The translations under genes and the position numbers were made by a program. From Achromobacter sp. HZ34 (GTDB lineage Bacteria; Pseudomonadota; Gammaproteobacteria; Burkholderiales; Burkholderiaceae_B), in contig NZ_NJIX01000001.1 in NCBI RefSeq assembly GCF_002209485.1, positions 1,054,001 to 1,118,000 on the forward strand: 64,000 nucleotides of DNA, given 5' to 3'. Each line of letters opens with the position of its first letter. Positions within the stretch are counted from its first letter, which is position 1. This document shows, one piece after another, positions 30,249-38,581 of this stretch. Under the pieces are notes generated by a model, which saw nothing but the letters and a program-made list of their open reading frames with translations, had not been told where the DNA came from and ran no database searches.

Positions 30249-31190
30249 TCATCCCCACGTCTCGCGCAGCGGCGCCATCGCCTCGTGCAAACGTTCGATG
30301 AACAGCGCGGCAATGCGCGATGGCGGCGTATCGACCGCCGTCATCAGCATCAGCCCGATAGGCAGGCTGGGTTCGAAGCGCTTCACCACCAGCCCGGCGT
30401 CACGCAGCGACAGCGCGGCGAACGGACTGACCAGCGCCACCCCCGCGCCCTGCAAGGCCAGCACACACATATTCATGCCATAGCCGGTCTCGACCACGAC
30501 TTCCGGCTCCACCTGCTCCTGCGCGAACATGCCGGCGATGGACGCATGCGAAGCGCTGTCGCGCGAAGGCAGGATCATCGCCACGCCGTGCAGATCCTTG
30601 GCCTTGATGACGCGCTTGGCGGCCAGGGAGTGGTCCTTGTTCATGACGCAGACCGTATTCACCTGCACCAGGGGCTCGGCATTCACGCCCGTCACGTCGA
30701 TGGACCGTTCGGCGATCCCCATGTCCGCCTTACCGGAGATGACGCTATGCCGGATCAGTCCGGACGTCACTGTCTCGATCTGGATCTGAATGCCGGGCCG
30801 CTCCTTCAGGAACGCGGTGGCAATGCTGGCCAGGGGGCCCATGCCGAAGGAAGGCTGGCTGCCCACGATCAGCTTGCCGCTGTGGCCGCCGCGCAGCTCC
30901 GCGATGGTCTGGGCGATGTGCTCCATGCCTACATAGGTGCGCTGGATCGTGTTGAACAGCACACGCGCCTCGGGCGTGGGCACCAGCCGGCTCTTGTGCA
31001 GTTCGAACAGCTTGATGCCGATATGGCGCTGGAAGCGCGCGATCAGCTTGCTGATCACCGGCTGCGAGGTGTGCATCAGCACGGCGGCATCGGTGGCCGT
31101 GCCACGGATCATCACCGCCCGAAAGGCTTCCACCTCATGGATTTTCAAAGTCTGTGCGCCGCGCAGGTCGGACGCCGTGTTGCTCGCCAT
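30249..31190 (-). CDS. LysR-family transcriptional regulator
   Basis: A 313-residue LysR-type regulator. The winged helix lies at about 15-75 (LKIHEVEAFRAVMIRGTATD, then TSQPVISKLIARFQRHIGIKLFE), followed by the substrate-binding domain starting KLIVGSQPSFGMGPLA. It is divergent from the HyuB-type gene across a 173-bp spacer and convergent with bug 1. The likely role is control of the hyuB-hyuA-caiB operon in response to its substrate or an intermediate. The ATG at 31190 has AGGGGA upstream on its own strand. Confidence 0.92.
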   Translation of the reverse strand: MASNTASDLRGAQTLKIHEVEAFRAVMIRGTATDAAVLMHTSQPVISKLIARFQRHIGIKLFELHKSRLVPTPEARVLFNTIQRTYVGMEHIAQTIAELRGGHSGKLIVGSQPSFGMGPLASIATAFLKERPGIQIQIETVTSGLIRHSVISGKADMGIAERSIDVTGVNAEPLVQVNTVCVMNKDHSLAAKRVIKAKDLHGVAMILPSRDSASHASIAGMFAQEQVEPEVVVETGYGMNMCVLALQGAGVALVSPFAALSLRDAGLVVKRFEPSLPIGLMLMTAVDTPPSRIAALFIERLHEAMAPLRETWG

Positions 31191-31363
31191 AAAGATCCCC
31201 TTGTCATCGCGGCCGAACGCTGGCTTCGATGGCCACGTATGTTCGTTTGGAATGCCCTACCGCTAATAAAACATTATGAAGACATAGTCTAAACCGCCAG
31301 AATCGTTCTGTGCCATCAATTACGCCGCATCGTTGCAAATGCGGAGCAAACAAGGGAACCGTG
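31191..31363. promoter_or_regulatory. Divergent promoter region, lysR / hyuB
   Basis: A 173-bp spacer with an AT-rich core (about 31245-31295). AGAC-ATA-GTCT at 31280-31290 is an imperfect dyad that could be the LysR site, though it does not match T-N11-A exactly. No promoter could be assigned with confidence. Confidence 0.35.
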
Positions 31364-32986
31364 ATGAGTAAAACCTTAGACGCCATTACGCTGGAGCTGC
31401 TGTGGACCCGCATGATCTCCATCGTCGACGAAGCCGCAGCCGCCATGGTGCGCACCTCTTTCTCGACCATCGTGCGCGAGTCCAACGACTTCGCCTGCGT
31501 GCTGACCACCGCTGACGGCCGCTCGGTCGCCCAGGCGACCAACAGCATCCCCTCCTTCATGAACACCATGCCGCGCACCATCCGGCACTTCCTGGAGGAG
31601 TTTCCGCTGGACCAGCTGGAGCCGGGCGATGTACTGATCACCAACGACATCTGGCAAGGCACCGGGCACCTGCCGGACATCTCCGTGGCCAAGCCGATCT
31701 TCCTCGGCGGCAAGGTGGTGGCATGGGCGGGCTCGGTGGCCCACGCGCCCGACATCGGCGGGCGCATCCGCTCCGCCGATGCGCGCGAGGTCTATGAAGA
31801 AGGCCTGCAGATTCCCATCATGAAGGTGATGCGCAAAGGGGAAGTCGATCCCACCTTCGAACGCATCCTGCGCAAGAACGTGCGCGAGCCCGACCAGGTC
31901 ATGGGCGATCTGTTCGCGCAATTCACCGCGCTGCGCATGATCGAGTCGCGCATGCTGGCCCTGATGGCGGAACGCGGCCTGACTGAAATCGACACCCTGG
32001 CCGGCGAAATCCACGCGCGCTCCGAAAAAGCCATGCGCGACGCCATCCGCACCTTGCCCGAGGGCGTGTATCACCGTACCGCCATCAGCGACGGCCTGGA
32101 TCACCCGATCAAGCTGCAGCTCACGCTGACCATCAAGGACGGCGAGATCACCGTCGACTATTCCGGTACCGACGCCCAGGTGCCGCGCAGCATCAACGTC
32201 TGCCTGGCCTACACCATTGCCTATACCTGCTACGGCCTGCGCGCCGTGCTGCTGCCCAACGTGCCCAACAACGAAGGCGTGATGGCGCCCATCCACGTCA
32301 CGGCGCCGGCAGGCAGCATCCTCAATTCCCTGCCGCCCGCCGCCGGCGGCGCCCGCGCCCTGATCGGCCATTTCGTGCCCATGATGGTCATCGGCGCGCT
32401 GGCCGAAGCCATGCCCGAACGCGCCATCGCCGCGGTGGGCTCGCCGCTGTGGTGCGTCAACCTGTCCGGCACGCGGGAATCCGGCACGCCCTTCACCAAC
32501 CTGTTCTTCATGAACGGCGGCTACGGCGGTTCGCACAAGCAGGACGGCGCCAACGTACTGTCCTGGCCCAGCAATATTTCCTCCACGCCGGTGGAGATGA
32601 TAGAGAAAATGTCGCCCCTGCACGTGCGCCACCGCCAGCTGCGCAGCGGCACCGGGGGCGCCGGCCTGCATCGCGGCGGCACCGGCCAGGCCATCGCCTT
32701 CGAGAACCGCAACAAGACGCCCATCGTCGTCAGCTTCATGGCAGAACGCACCCGTGAAGAAGCCGCCGCGCAAGGCCTGGCCGGCGGCCAGGCGGGCGCC
32801 CCTGGCGCCGTCATCCTGAACGGCAAGACGGTCAATCCCAAAGTCCAGCATGTCCTCAATCCGGGCGAAGTCGTGGAACTGCTCACCCCCGGCGGCGGCG
32901 GCTTCGGCCCGGCCGCACAGCGCGACCCCGCGGCCGCGCTGCGGGATGAGCAGGACGGCTATGTCGCGGCGGGCGCCACCCGGTAA
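31364..32986 (+). CDS. Hydantoinase B / oxoprolinase family protein (HyuB-type subunit)
   Basis: A 540-residue protein of the HyuB family, normally paired with a HyuA subunit in ATP-dependent hydantoinases, 5-oxoprolinases or acetone/acetophenone-type carboxylases. Family features are the opening DAITLELLWTRMISIVDEAAAAMVRTSFS, ESNDFACVL, LITNDIWQGTGHLPDI, IDYSGT-like VDYSGTDAQVPRSIN and the Gly-rich C-terminus GGGGFG. The ATG at 31364 has AGGGAACC upstream. The HyuA partner follows 44 bp later. Which reaction is catalysed cannot be read from the sequence; the downstream CoA-transferase and hydratase argue for degradation of a carboxylic acid or lactam-derived acid. Confidence 0.88.
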   Translation: MSKTLDAITLELLWTRMISIVDEAAAAMVRTSFSTIVRESNDFACVLTTADGRSVAQATNSIPSFMNTMPRTIRHFLEEFPLDQLEPGDVLITNDIWQGTGHLPDISVAKPIFLGGKVVAWAGSVAHAPDIGGRIRSADAREVYEEGLQIPIMKVMRKGEVDPTFERILRKNVREPDQVMGDLFAQFTALRMIESRMLALMAERGLTEIDTLAGEIHARSEKAMRDAIRTLPEGVYHRTAISDGLDHPIKLQLTLTIKDGEITVDYSGTDAQVPRSINVCLAYTIAYTCYGLRAVLLPNVPNNEGVMAPIHVTAPAGSILNSLPPAAGGARALIGHFVPMMVIGALAEAMPERAIAAVGSPLWCVNLSGTRESGTPFTNLFFMNGGYGGSHKQDGANVLSWPSNISSTPVEMIEKMSPLHVRHRQLRSGTGGAGLHRGGTGQAIAFENRNKTPIVVSFMAERTREEAAAQGLAGGQAGAPGAVILNGKTVNPKVQHVLNPGEVVELLTPGGGGFGPAAQRDPAAALRDEQDGYVAAGATR

Positions 32987-33030
32987 TCGAATCATCGAGC
33001 CATAGAGTCATGGACTCATCGAGGAAAAAC

Positions 33031-35190
33031 ATGCAAGCAGGTAACTACGCACTGGGTATCGACATCGGTGGCACCTTCACCGACATCGTCGTCTACGACA
33101 CCCTCAGCGGCACATCGACGTCGCACAAGGAATTGACCACCCCCAAAGCCCCCTACGAAGGCGTGATCCGCGGGGTCCGCACCCTGTTCGAACGCGAGGG
33201 GCTGCCCTACGCGAACGTGGACCGCGTCATCCACGCCACCACGCTGTTCACCAACGCCCTGATCGAACGCAAGGGCGCGCTGACCGGCCTGATCACCACG
33301 GCGGGCTTTCGTGACACGCTGGAGATGGCGCGCGAACACAAGTACGAGCTGTTCGACCTGCACATCGAATTGCCGCGCCCCATCGTGCCGCGCCGGCTGC
33401 GCCTGGAAGCCAGCGAACGCATGGGCCACGACGGCGCCGTCCAGCAGCCGCTGGATGTCGCCCAGGTCGTCGAGCAGGCGGGCCGCCTGGCCGCCGCAGG
33501 CGTGACGTCCATTGCCATCGTGTTCCTGCACGCCTACGCCAACCCCGTCCATGAACGCATGGCGCGCGACGCCATCGAGGCGGCCCATCCGCAGCTGTTC
33601 ATTTCCATCTCATCCGACGTCTCGCCGCAGATCCGCGAGTTCGAACGCACGTCCACCACCGTCGCCAATGCCTACGTCAAGCCCCTGGCCGACGGCTACC
33701 TGGACCGCATGACCGCGGAGATCAAGGCCTTGGGCATCCAGGCGCCGCTGTTCATGATGCTGTCCAACGGCGGCCTGACGCACGTCGATGAAGCCAAGCG
33801 CGTACCCATCCAGCTGCTGGAATCCGGGCCCGCCGCCGGCGCCCTGGCCGGTGCCTTCTTCGGTAAACGCTCGCACATCGAAGACGTGATGGCCTTCGAC
33901 ATGGGCGGCACCACCGCCAAGCTGGCCATCATCGACGCCGGCAAGCCGCTCATCGCGCATCACTTCGAAGCCAGCCGCGAAAAGCGCCTGACCGAAGGCA
34001 GCGGCCTGCCCATCTCGATCTCCACCATCGAACTGATCGAAATCGGTGCCGGCGGCGGCAGCATCGCGCACCTGGACGCCCTGGGCCTGCTCAAGGTCGG
34101 TCCTGAAAGCGCCAGCTCCCTGCCCGGCCCCGCCTGCTATGGTCGCGGCGGTACACAAGCCACCGTCACCGACGCCAACCTGGTGCTGGGCTTCCTGGAT
34201 CCGGCGGCCTTCGCGGGCGGTACCATGTCCATCGACGTGGGCAAGGCCGAGGACGCGATGCGGCCGCTGGCCCGGCAATCGGACCTGTCGGTACCGGCGT
34301 TCGCCTGGGGCATCTACTCGATCGTCAACGAGAACATGGCCGCGGCCGCACGGGTGCACGTCGCCGAACGCGGCCACCACGCCGGTAAATTCGCCCTGCT
34401 GCTGACGGGTGGCGGCGGTCCCCTGCACGGCTGCGAAGTGGCGCGCCGGCTGGGCATGACGCGCGCCATCTGCCCGCCGGGCGCCGGTGTCGCCTCGGCC
34501 CTGGGCCTGCTGATGGCCCCCGCGCGCATCGACCGCATGGTCAGCGTGGGCTGGAAACTGGAGACCGTGGACTGGGCCGCCCTGGAAGCGGAATACGCCC
34601 GCATCGAAGCCGATGCCCGCGCCGTCATCGATGCCACGCTGCCGGGCCAGGGCGCCACCGCGCACAGCCAGCGCGCCGCCGACCTGCGTTTCGCCGGCCA
34701 GGGCTTCGAGGTCATCACCGACCTGCCGCCCGGCCCCTATACCGCCGAGACATACACCGCCATCCGCGAGGCTTTCCTGGCGACCTACGCCAAGACCTTC
34801 GGCCAGGTGCCGCCGCGCGGCGACATCGAGATCATCAACCTGCGCGCCGCGTTGGCGGCGGGCGGCGGCGAAGGCGAACTGCAAGTGGACACAGGCACGG
34901 TATCGGCCGCCGGTGCCGCCCGTGGCACGCGCCGCATGTACCTGCCCGAGCGCAAGGACTACGCCGATGTCCCCGTCTACGAACGCGGTGCCCTGCAAAG
35001 CGGCCAGACCTTCCACGGCCCGGCCATCGTGCAGGAAGCCTCGTCGACGCTGATCGTGCCGCAACACGCCACCGTCGACGTCGACGACAGCGGCAGCCTG
35101 ATCGTGAACCTGGATGCCACGTCCTCACGCTGGCAAGCCCCCTCTTCCGCCATCGAAGAAAGCGAGAAACAAAGTGAATGCGCAAACTGA
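33031..35190 (+). CDS. Hydantoinase A / oxoprolinase family protein (HyuA-type subunit)
   Basis: A 719-residue ATP-binding subunit of the HyuA family with an acetate-kinase-like fold. GIDIGGTFTDIVVYD near the N-terminus is the phosphate-binding motif. VIHATTLFTNALIERKGA, the second nucleotide motif FDMGGTTAKLAI, GAGGGSIAHLD and GPACYGRGG follow in family order, and the C-terminus has the extra domain ending in GPAIVQEASSTLIVP. The ATG at 33031 is preferred to an ATG seven codons earlier because GAGG sits six bases before it. It forms a heteromer with the preceding HyuB-type protein, and its end overlaps the CoA-transferase gene by 17 bases. Confidence 0.88.
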   Translation: MQAGNYALGIDIGGTFTDIVVYDTLSGTSTSHKELTTPKAPYEGVIRGVRTLFEREGLPYANVDRVIHATTLFTNALIERKGALTGLITTAGFRDTLEMAREHKYELFDLHIELPRPIVPRRLRLEASERMGHDGAVQQPLDVAQVVEQAGRLAAAGVTSIAIVFLHAYANPVHERMARDAIEAAHPQLFISISSDVSPQIREFERTSTTVANAYVKPLADGYLDRMTAEIKALGIQAPLFMMLSNGGLTHVDEAKRVPIQLLESGPAAGALAGAFFGKRSHIEDVMAFDMGGTTAKLAIIDAGKPLIAHHFEASREKRLTEGSGLPISISTIELIEIGAGGGSIAHLDALGLLKVGPESASSLPGPACYGRGGTQATVTDANLVLGFLDPAAFAGGTMSIDVGKAEDAMRPLARQSDLSVPAFAWGIYSIVNENMAAAARVHVAERGHHAGKFALLLTGGGGPLHGCEVARRLGMTRAICPPGAGVASALGLLMAPARIDRMVSVGWKLETVDWAALEAEYARIEADARAVIDATLPGQGATAHSQRAADLRFAGQGFEVITDLPPGPYTAETYTAIREAFLATYAKTFGQVPPRGDIEIINLRAALAAGGGEGELQVDTGTVSAAGAARGTRRMYLPERKDYADVPVYERGALQSGQTFHGPAIVQEASSTLIVPQHATVDVDDSGSLIVNLDATSSRWQAPSSAIEESEKQSECAN

Positions 35191-36397
35191 ACCCCTCACG
35201 CCCGCCGATCAAGGACAGCGCGAAGGCCCGCTCAAGCGCTTCCGCATCCTGGACCTGACCCGCGTACGCGCCGGCCCCACGTGCATCCGCCAGTTCGCCG
35301 ATTGGGGCGCGGACGTCATCAAGATCGAAAGCCCGGAATACATGGAGGTCAGCGACGGCTGGGGCGGCCTGCGTGACGGGCCGGACTTCCAGAACCTGCA
35401 TCGCAACAAGCGGTCCCTGACGATCAACCTCAAGGATCCCAAGGGGCGGGAGATCTTCTTGAAGCTGGTCAAGGAAGCGGACGTCGTCGCCGAGAACTTC
35501 CGTCCCGACGTCAAGTTCCGCCTGGGCATCGACTACGAGACCTTGAAGGCGATCAATCCGCGCATCGTCTACGCCAGCATTTCCGGCTTCGGCCAGGACG
35601 GGCCGTATGCCAAGCGCCCCGGCTTCGACCACATCGTGCAGGGCATGGGCGGGCTCATGTCCATCACCGGCGATCCGGCCCATGGTCCCATGCGTACCGG
35701 TATCGCGGTGGCGGACACCGGCGCGGGCATCTATGCCGCCATGGCCGTGATGACAGCGCTGCTGGAACGCGAGGTGTCCGGCCAGGGGCAATGGGTGCAG
35801 GTGTCGCTGCTGCAAGCCATGATCGCCATGTGCGATTTCCAGGCCGCGCGCTGGCTGTTCCTCAAGGAAATTCCGGGGCAGCCTGGCAACAACCACCCGA
35901 CGTCCATACCTACGGGGGTCTATCCCACGGCCGATGGCTACATCAACATCGCCGCGGGCGAGCAGGCCATGTTCCGGCGCCTGGTCAATGCCATGGGCGT
36001 ACCCGAGCTGATGGAACGTGAGGAATACAGCACCGAGCAAGGGCGGTCCGACCATCGCGACAGCCTGAACGCCGAATTGTGCGAGCTGACGCGCCAGCGC
36101 ACGACAGCGGAGTGGATGGTGTGCATGGAGGAAGGCCAGGTCGCGGCGGGCCCCATCAACCGCATGAACGAAGTGTTCGCCGACCCGCAGGTGCAGCACC
36201 TGGGCATTGCCACGCCGGTCCAGCATCGCCGGCTTGGCGAAGTGGAAATGGTGGGGCAGCCGTTCAGCCTCAGCCGCACGCCCAGCCAGATGCGCAGCGC
36301 GGCCCCGGATCGCGGCGACGACACCGACGCCTTGCTGCGCGAGCTGGACTATACGGAGGAAGACATCGCACACTTGCGGCAGGATGGCGTGATCTGA
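35174..36397 (+). CDS. CaiB/BaiF-family CoA-transferase
   Basis: A 407-residue family III CoA-transferase, predicted to activate an acid by moving CoA from a donor such as succinyl-CoA. Recognisable segments are RILDLTRVRAGPTCIRQFADWGADVIKIE, NLHRNKRSLTINLKDPKGREIF, ENFRPDVKFRLGIDYETLKAINPRIVY and SISGFGQDGPYAKRPGFDHIVQGMGG. The catalytic Asp expected in this family falls in the GFGQDGPYA/PGFDHI stretch or just after; I did not pin it. A GTG at 35174 is taken as the start, inside the hyuA end, because it gives the normal family length; an in-frame ATG 20 codons earlier would deepen the overlap. Direct overlap with hyuA implies a shared pathway. Confidence 0.87.
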   Translation: MNAQTEPLTPADQGQREGPLKRFRILDLTRVRAGPTCIRQFADWGADVIKIESPEYMEVSDGWGGLRDGPDFQNLHRNKRSLTINLKDPKGREIFLKLVKEADVVAENFRPDVKFRLGIDYETLKAINPRIVYASISGFGQDGPYAKRPGFDHIVQGMGGLMSITGDPAHGPMRTGIAVADTGAGIYAAMAVMTALLEREVSGQGQWVQVSLLQAMIAMCDFQAARWLFLKEIPGQPGNNHPTSIPTGVYPTADGYINIAAGEQAMFRRLVNAMGVPELMEREEYSTEQGRSDHRDSLNAELCELTRQRTTAEWMVCMEEGQVAAGPINRMNEVFADPQVQHLGIATPVQHRRLGEVEMVGQPFSLSRTPSQMRSAAPDRGDDTDALLRELDYTEEDIAHLRQDGVI

Positions 36398-36438
36398 GGG
36401 GCACCGCCCCGCACGCCGCCCGCTGCACGCCGCCAGCC

Positions 36439-36480
36439 GCGCGCCACCTGTTGCGCGCCACCTGTTGCGCGCCACCTGTT
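36439..36480. repeat. Three 14-bp tandem repeats in the spacer before the thioesterase gene
   Basis: The unit GCGCGCCACCTGTT occurs three times without a gap (36439-36480), followed by GCGCGCCGGTGG. It lies in the 134-bp spacer between the CoA-transferase stop and the thioesterase start. No function is apparent. Confidence 0.85.
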
Positions 36481-36531
36481 GCGCGCCGGTGGCGGCGCGC
36501 GGCTTACCGCGTGTTTCTTCCGAGGCCTGAA

Positions 36532-37086
36532 ATGCTGAAAATCATCGACGACGGCGCTGCGCTGTCGGCACCGCTGCATACCGCGCACGTGAACGTCCGC
36601 TGGGGCGACCTGGACGCGGATGGGCACGTGAACAATGCCACCATCCTCGCGTATGTGGAGGAAGCGCGCATGCAGTGGGCCGCCAGGCTGGCGCTGCAAC
36701 GATGCTCACCCAGCCTGAGGTCCGTCGTCGCCGGCCAGGCCTGCACCTATCACGCCTCCATCGGCTATCCCGCCCGTCTGGCGGTGACCCTGCGTTGCGG
36801 CCACATCGGCAACAGCAGCGTCGGCCTGGTATTCGAAGTCCGCGACGCCGAAGACGGCGGCCCGTCCACGGGCGCTGGCGGGGCCACTGAAGGGTCCACT
36901 GAAGGGTCCACTGAAGGGTCCGCTGACGGGTTCACTGCCGGGCACCACTACGCCACCGCCGCCATCACCTGGGTCTGGGTCGACCGGCTGGACAGGCGCC
37001 CGCGGCCCATGCCACCTACCCTGCGCGCCGCGTGCACGGCCGCTTTCACCCAAACCGAATCTGGAACGTCCAATGACGAGCTCTAA
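36532..37086 (+). CDS. Acyl-CoA thioesterase (4HBT hotdog fold)
   Basis: A 184-residue hotdog-fold protein, probably hydrolysing an acyl-CoA thioester in the cytosol. The signature WGDLDADGHVNNATILAYVEEAR (about 24-46) carries the catalytic Asp and the D-x-x-G-H-V-N-N core. A Gly/Ser/Thr/Glu-rich insertion (EGSTEGSTEGSADG) interrupts the sheet region around residues 115-130. The ATG at 36532 follows CGAGG; the frame runs open far upstream only as a shadow of the CoA-transferase. Its 3' end overlaps the enoyl-CoA hydratase gene by 14 bases, so the two are co-translated. Confidence 0.82.
   Translation: MLKIIDDGAALSAPLHTAHVNVRWGDLDADGHVNNATILAYVEEARMQWAARLALQRCSPSLRSVVAGQACTYHASIGYPARLAVTLRCGHIGNSSVGLVFEVRDAEDGGPSTGAGGATEGSTEGSTEGSADGFTAGHHYATAAITWVWVDRLDRRPRPMPPTLRAACTAAFTQTESGTSNDEL
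36885..36920 (+). repeat. In-frame 12-bp tandem repeat within the thioesterase gene
   Basis: CACTGAAGGGTC occurs three times exactly, with a degenerate fourth copy (CGCTGACGGGTT) right after. It encodes the Glu-Gly-Ser-Thr repeats, and copy-number change would keep the frame. Confidence 0.88.
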
Positions 37087-37864
37087 GCACATCCTGTCCC
37101 GCAAGACCGGCGCCATCGGCTGGTTGATTTTCAATCACCCAGAAAAACACAATGCCGTATCGCTGGAAATGTCCGCGGCCGTCCCGCCCATCATCGCGGA
37201 CTTCGACGCCGATCCCGAGATTCGCGTCGTCATCGTCACGGGCGCGGGCGATCGCTCCTTCATCGCCGGCTCGAATATCTCCAACTTCGATGCCGTGCGC
37301 GCGAACCCGGAAGAGAACAGCAAGTACCAGGCGATCAGCCAGGGTTCATACGACGCGGTGTATCGGTGCTCCAAGCCCACCGTCGCCATGATCAAGGGCT
37401 ATTGCATGGGCGGCGGCATGGACTACGCCGCCAGCTGCGACATCCGCATCTGCTCCGACGATTCGGTCTTCGCCATTCCGGCGGTCAAGCTGGGACTGGG
37501 CTATGGCTACCAGGGGCAGATCCGCCTGAACCGCCTCATCGGCAGCAGCCGCGCGCGCGACCTGTATTTCACCGGGCGCCGCTATGACGCCGCCGAAGCG
37601 CTGGCCGCGGGGCTGGTGCACGAAGTGGTGCCGGCGGCGGGACTGGAAGCGCGGGTGCGCCAGTATGCGGAGTCCATCGCCGAGAACGCGCCGCTGACCA
37701 TCAAGGCGCTCAAGCGGGTGTTCCTGGAGCTGGAGAAAGGGCCGGAAGAACGCGACATGGACGCCGCCCATGCGCTGATCGGCGCCTGCTACGACAGCGA
37801 AGACTACCGCGAAGGCAAGGTCGCCTTCGCCGAGAAACGCAAGCCGCGCTTCAGCGGGCGTTGA
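37073..37864 (+). CDS. Enoyl-CoA hydratase/isomerase (crotonase family)
   Basis: A 263-residue crotonase. Oxyanion-hole segments are GAGDRSFIAGSNISNFD (about 54-70) and MIKGYCMGGGMDYAASCDIRI (about 104-124). The Glu residues usual for water addition are not obvious at the canonical positions (CDIRICSDDSVFAIPAVKLGLGY), so isomerase, decarboxylase or hydrolase chemistry is possible. It is the last gene of the hyuB-hyuA-caiB-thioesterase operon and starts inside the thioesterase gene. It probably processes the CoA ester made by the CoA-transferase. Confidence 0.88.
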   Translation: MTSSKHILSRKTGAIGWLIFNHPEKHNAVSLEMSAAVPPIIADFDADPEIRVVIVTGAGDRSFIAGSNISNFDAVRANPEENSKYQAISQGSYDAVYRCSKPTVAMIKGYCMGGGMDYAASCDIRICSDDSVFAIPAVKLGLGYGYQGQIRLNRLIGSSRARDLYFTGRRYDAAEALAAGLVHEVVPAAGLEARVRQYAESIAENAPLTIKALKRVFLELEKGPEERDMDAAHALIGACYDSEDYREGKVAFAEKRKPRFSGR

Positions 37865-37932
37865 TGAACCGGCCGGCTTGGCCGCCTTGTACCCGGCGCA
37901 CGGCACCAGGCCGGATCGCGGATCGCACGCAT

Positions 37933-37953
37933 GAGGGCGGCATGACCGCCCTC
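37933..37953. terminator. Hairpin between convergent hydratase and VOC genes
   Basis: GAGGGCGG (37933-37940), loop CATGA, CCGCCCTC (37946-37953). It has an eight-base perfect GC-rich stem, 10 bp before the VOC gene's stop. There is no long T-run, but position and strength suggest a shared terminator. Confidence 0.55.
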
Positions 37954-37962
37954 CTCGCGTAT

Positions 37963-38400
37963 TTAAATCGCGTAAAGCGCTTCCAAAGTACGGAAGCCTT
38001 TCACTTCGATGGGATTGCCGAACGGGTCCATGAAGAACATGGTCCATTGTTCGCCCGGCTCGCCTTCGAAGCGCACCTGCGGCGCCAGCACGAAGTCGAT
38101 CTGCTTGCTGCCCTGCAGGCGCTCGGCCAGCGCCTTCCATTGCGGCAGCATCAGGGCCAGGCCGAAATGCGGCATCGGCACCAGCTTGTCGCCCACCTTG
38201 CCGGTGCGCGCGGTCTTCAGCGGCTCGCCCAGGTGCAGCGACAGCTGATGGCCGAAGAAATCGAAATCCACCCACGTGTCCGTGCTGCGCCCTTCCCTGC
38301 AGCCCAAGGCGTCGCCATAAAAGCGGCGCGCTTCGTTCAGGTCCAACACATTCAAGGCCAGGTGGAAGGCATTCGGCGGTGCAGCGACGGGCGTGTCCAT
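37963..38400 (-). CDS. VOC-family (glyoxalase-like) protein
   Basis: A 145-residue vicinal-oxygen-chelate protein with two beta-alpha-beta-beta-beta modules: FHLALNVLDLNEARRFYGDALGC (about 12-34) and MFFMDPFGNPIEVKGF near the C-terminus. The His at the first module and the late Glu are candidate metal ligands. Members are dioxygenases, glyoxalases or binding proteins, and the substrate here is unknown. The ATG at 38400 is used because the VOC fold starts shortly after; a longer upstream extension is Cys/Arg-rich and unlike the family. It lies alone on the minus strand, downstream of lacI by 181 bp. Confidence 0.85.
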   Translation of the reverse strand: MDTPVAAPPNAFHLALNVLDLNEARRFYGDALGCREGRSTDTWVDFDFFGHQLSLHLGEPLKTARTGKVGDKLVPMPHFGLALMLPQWKALAERLQGSKQIDFVLAPQVRFEGEPGEQWTMFFMDPFGNPIEVKGFRTLEALYAI

Positions 38401-38581
38401 AATTTCCAAAACGTGGTTCAAGGATGAATTGTCATGCCGGCAAAACCGGCAGCCTGTGATTTTGCTGCATCGCGGCATCCGAAGCCAATGATTTTTTAGG
38501 CAGCGCCTAGTCGATTAAGACATACCCTGGCCGCGGCGCAGCACCCGCCCACGCCGTGTCCATAAGAACGCCCAGCCACGC

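Noticed and set aside
37073-37864. Assigning the crotonase-family protein as a standard beta-oxidation hydratase.
   Set aside because: The usual catalytic Glu pair could not be located and no other beta-oxidation genes are nearby.
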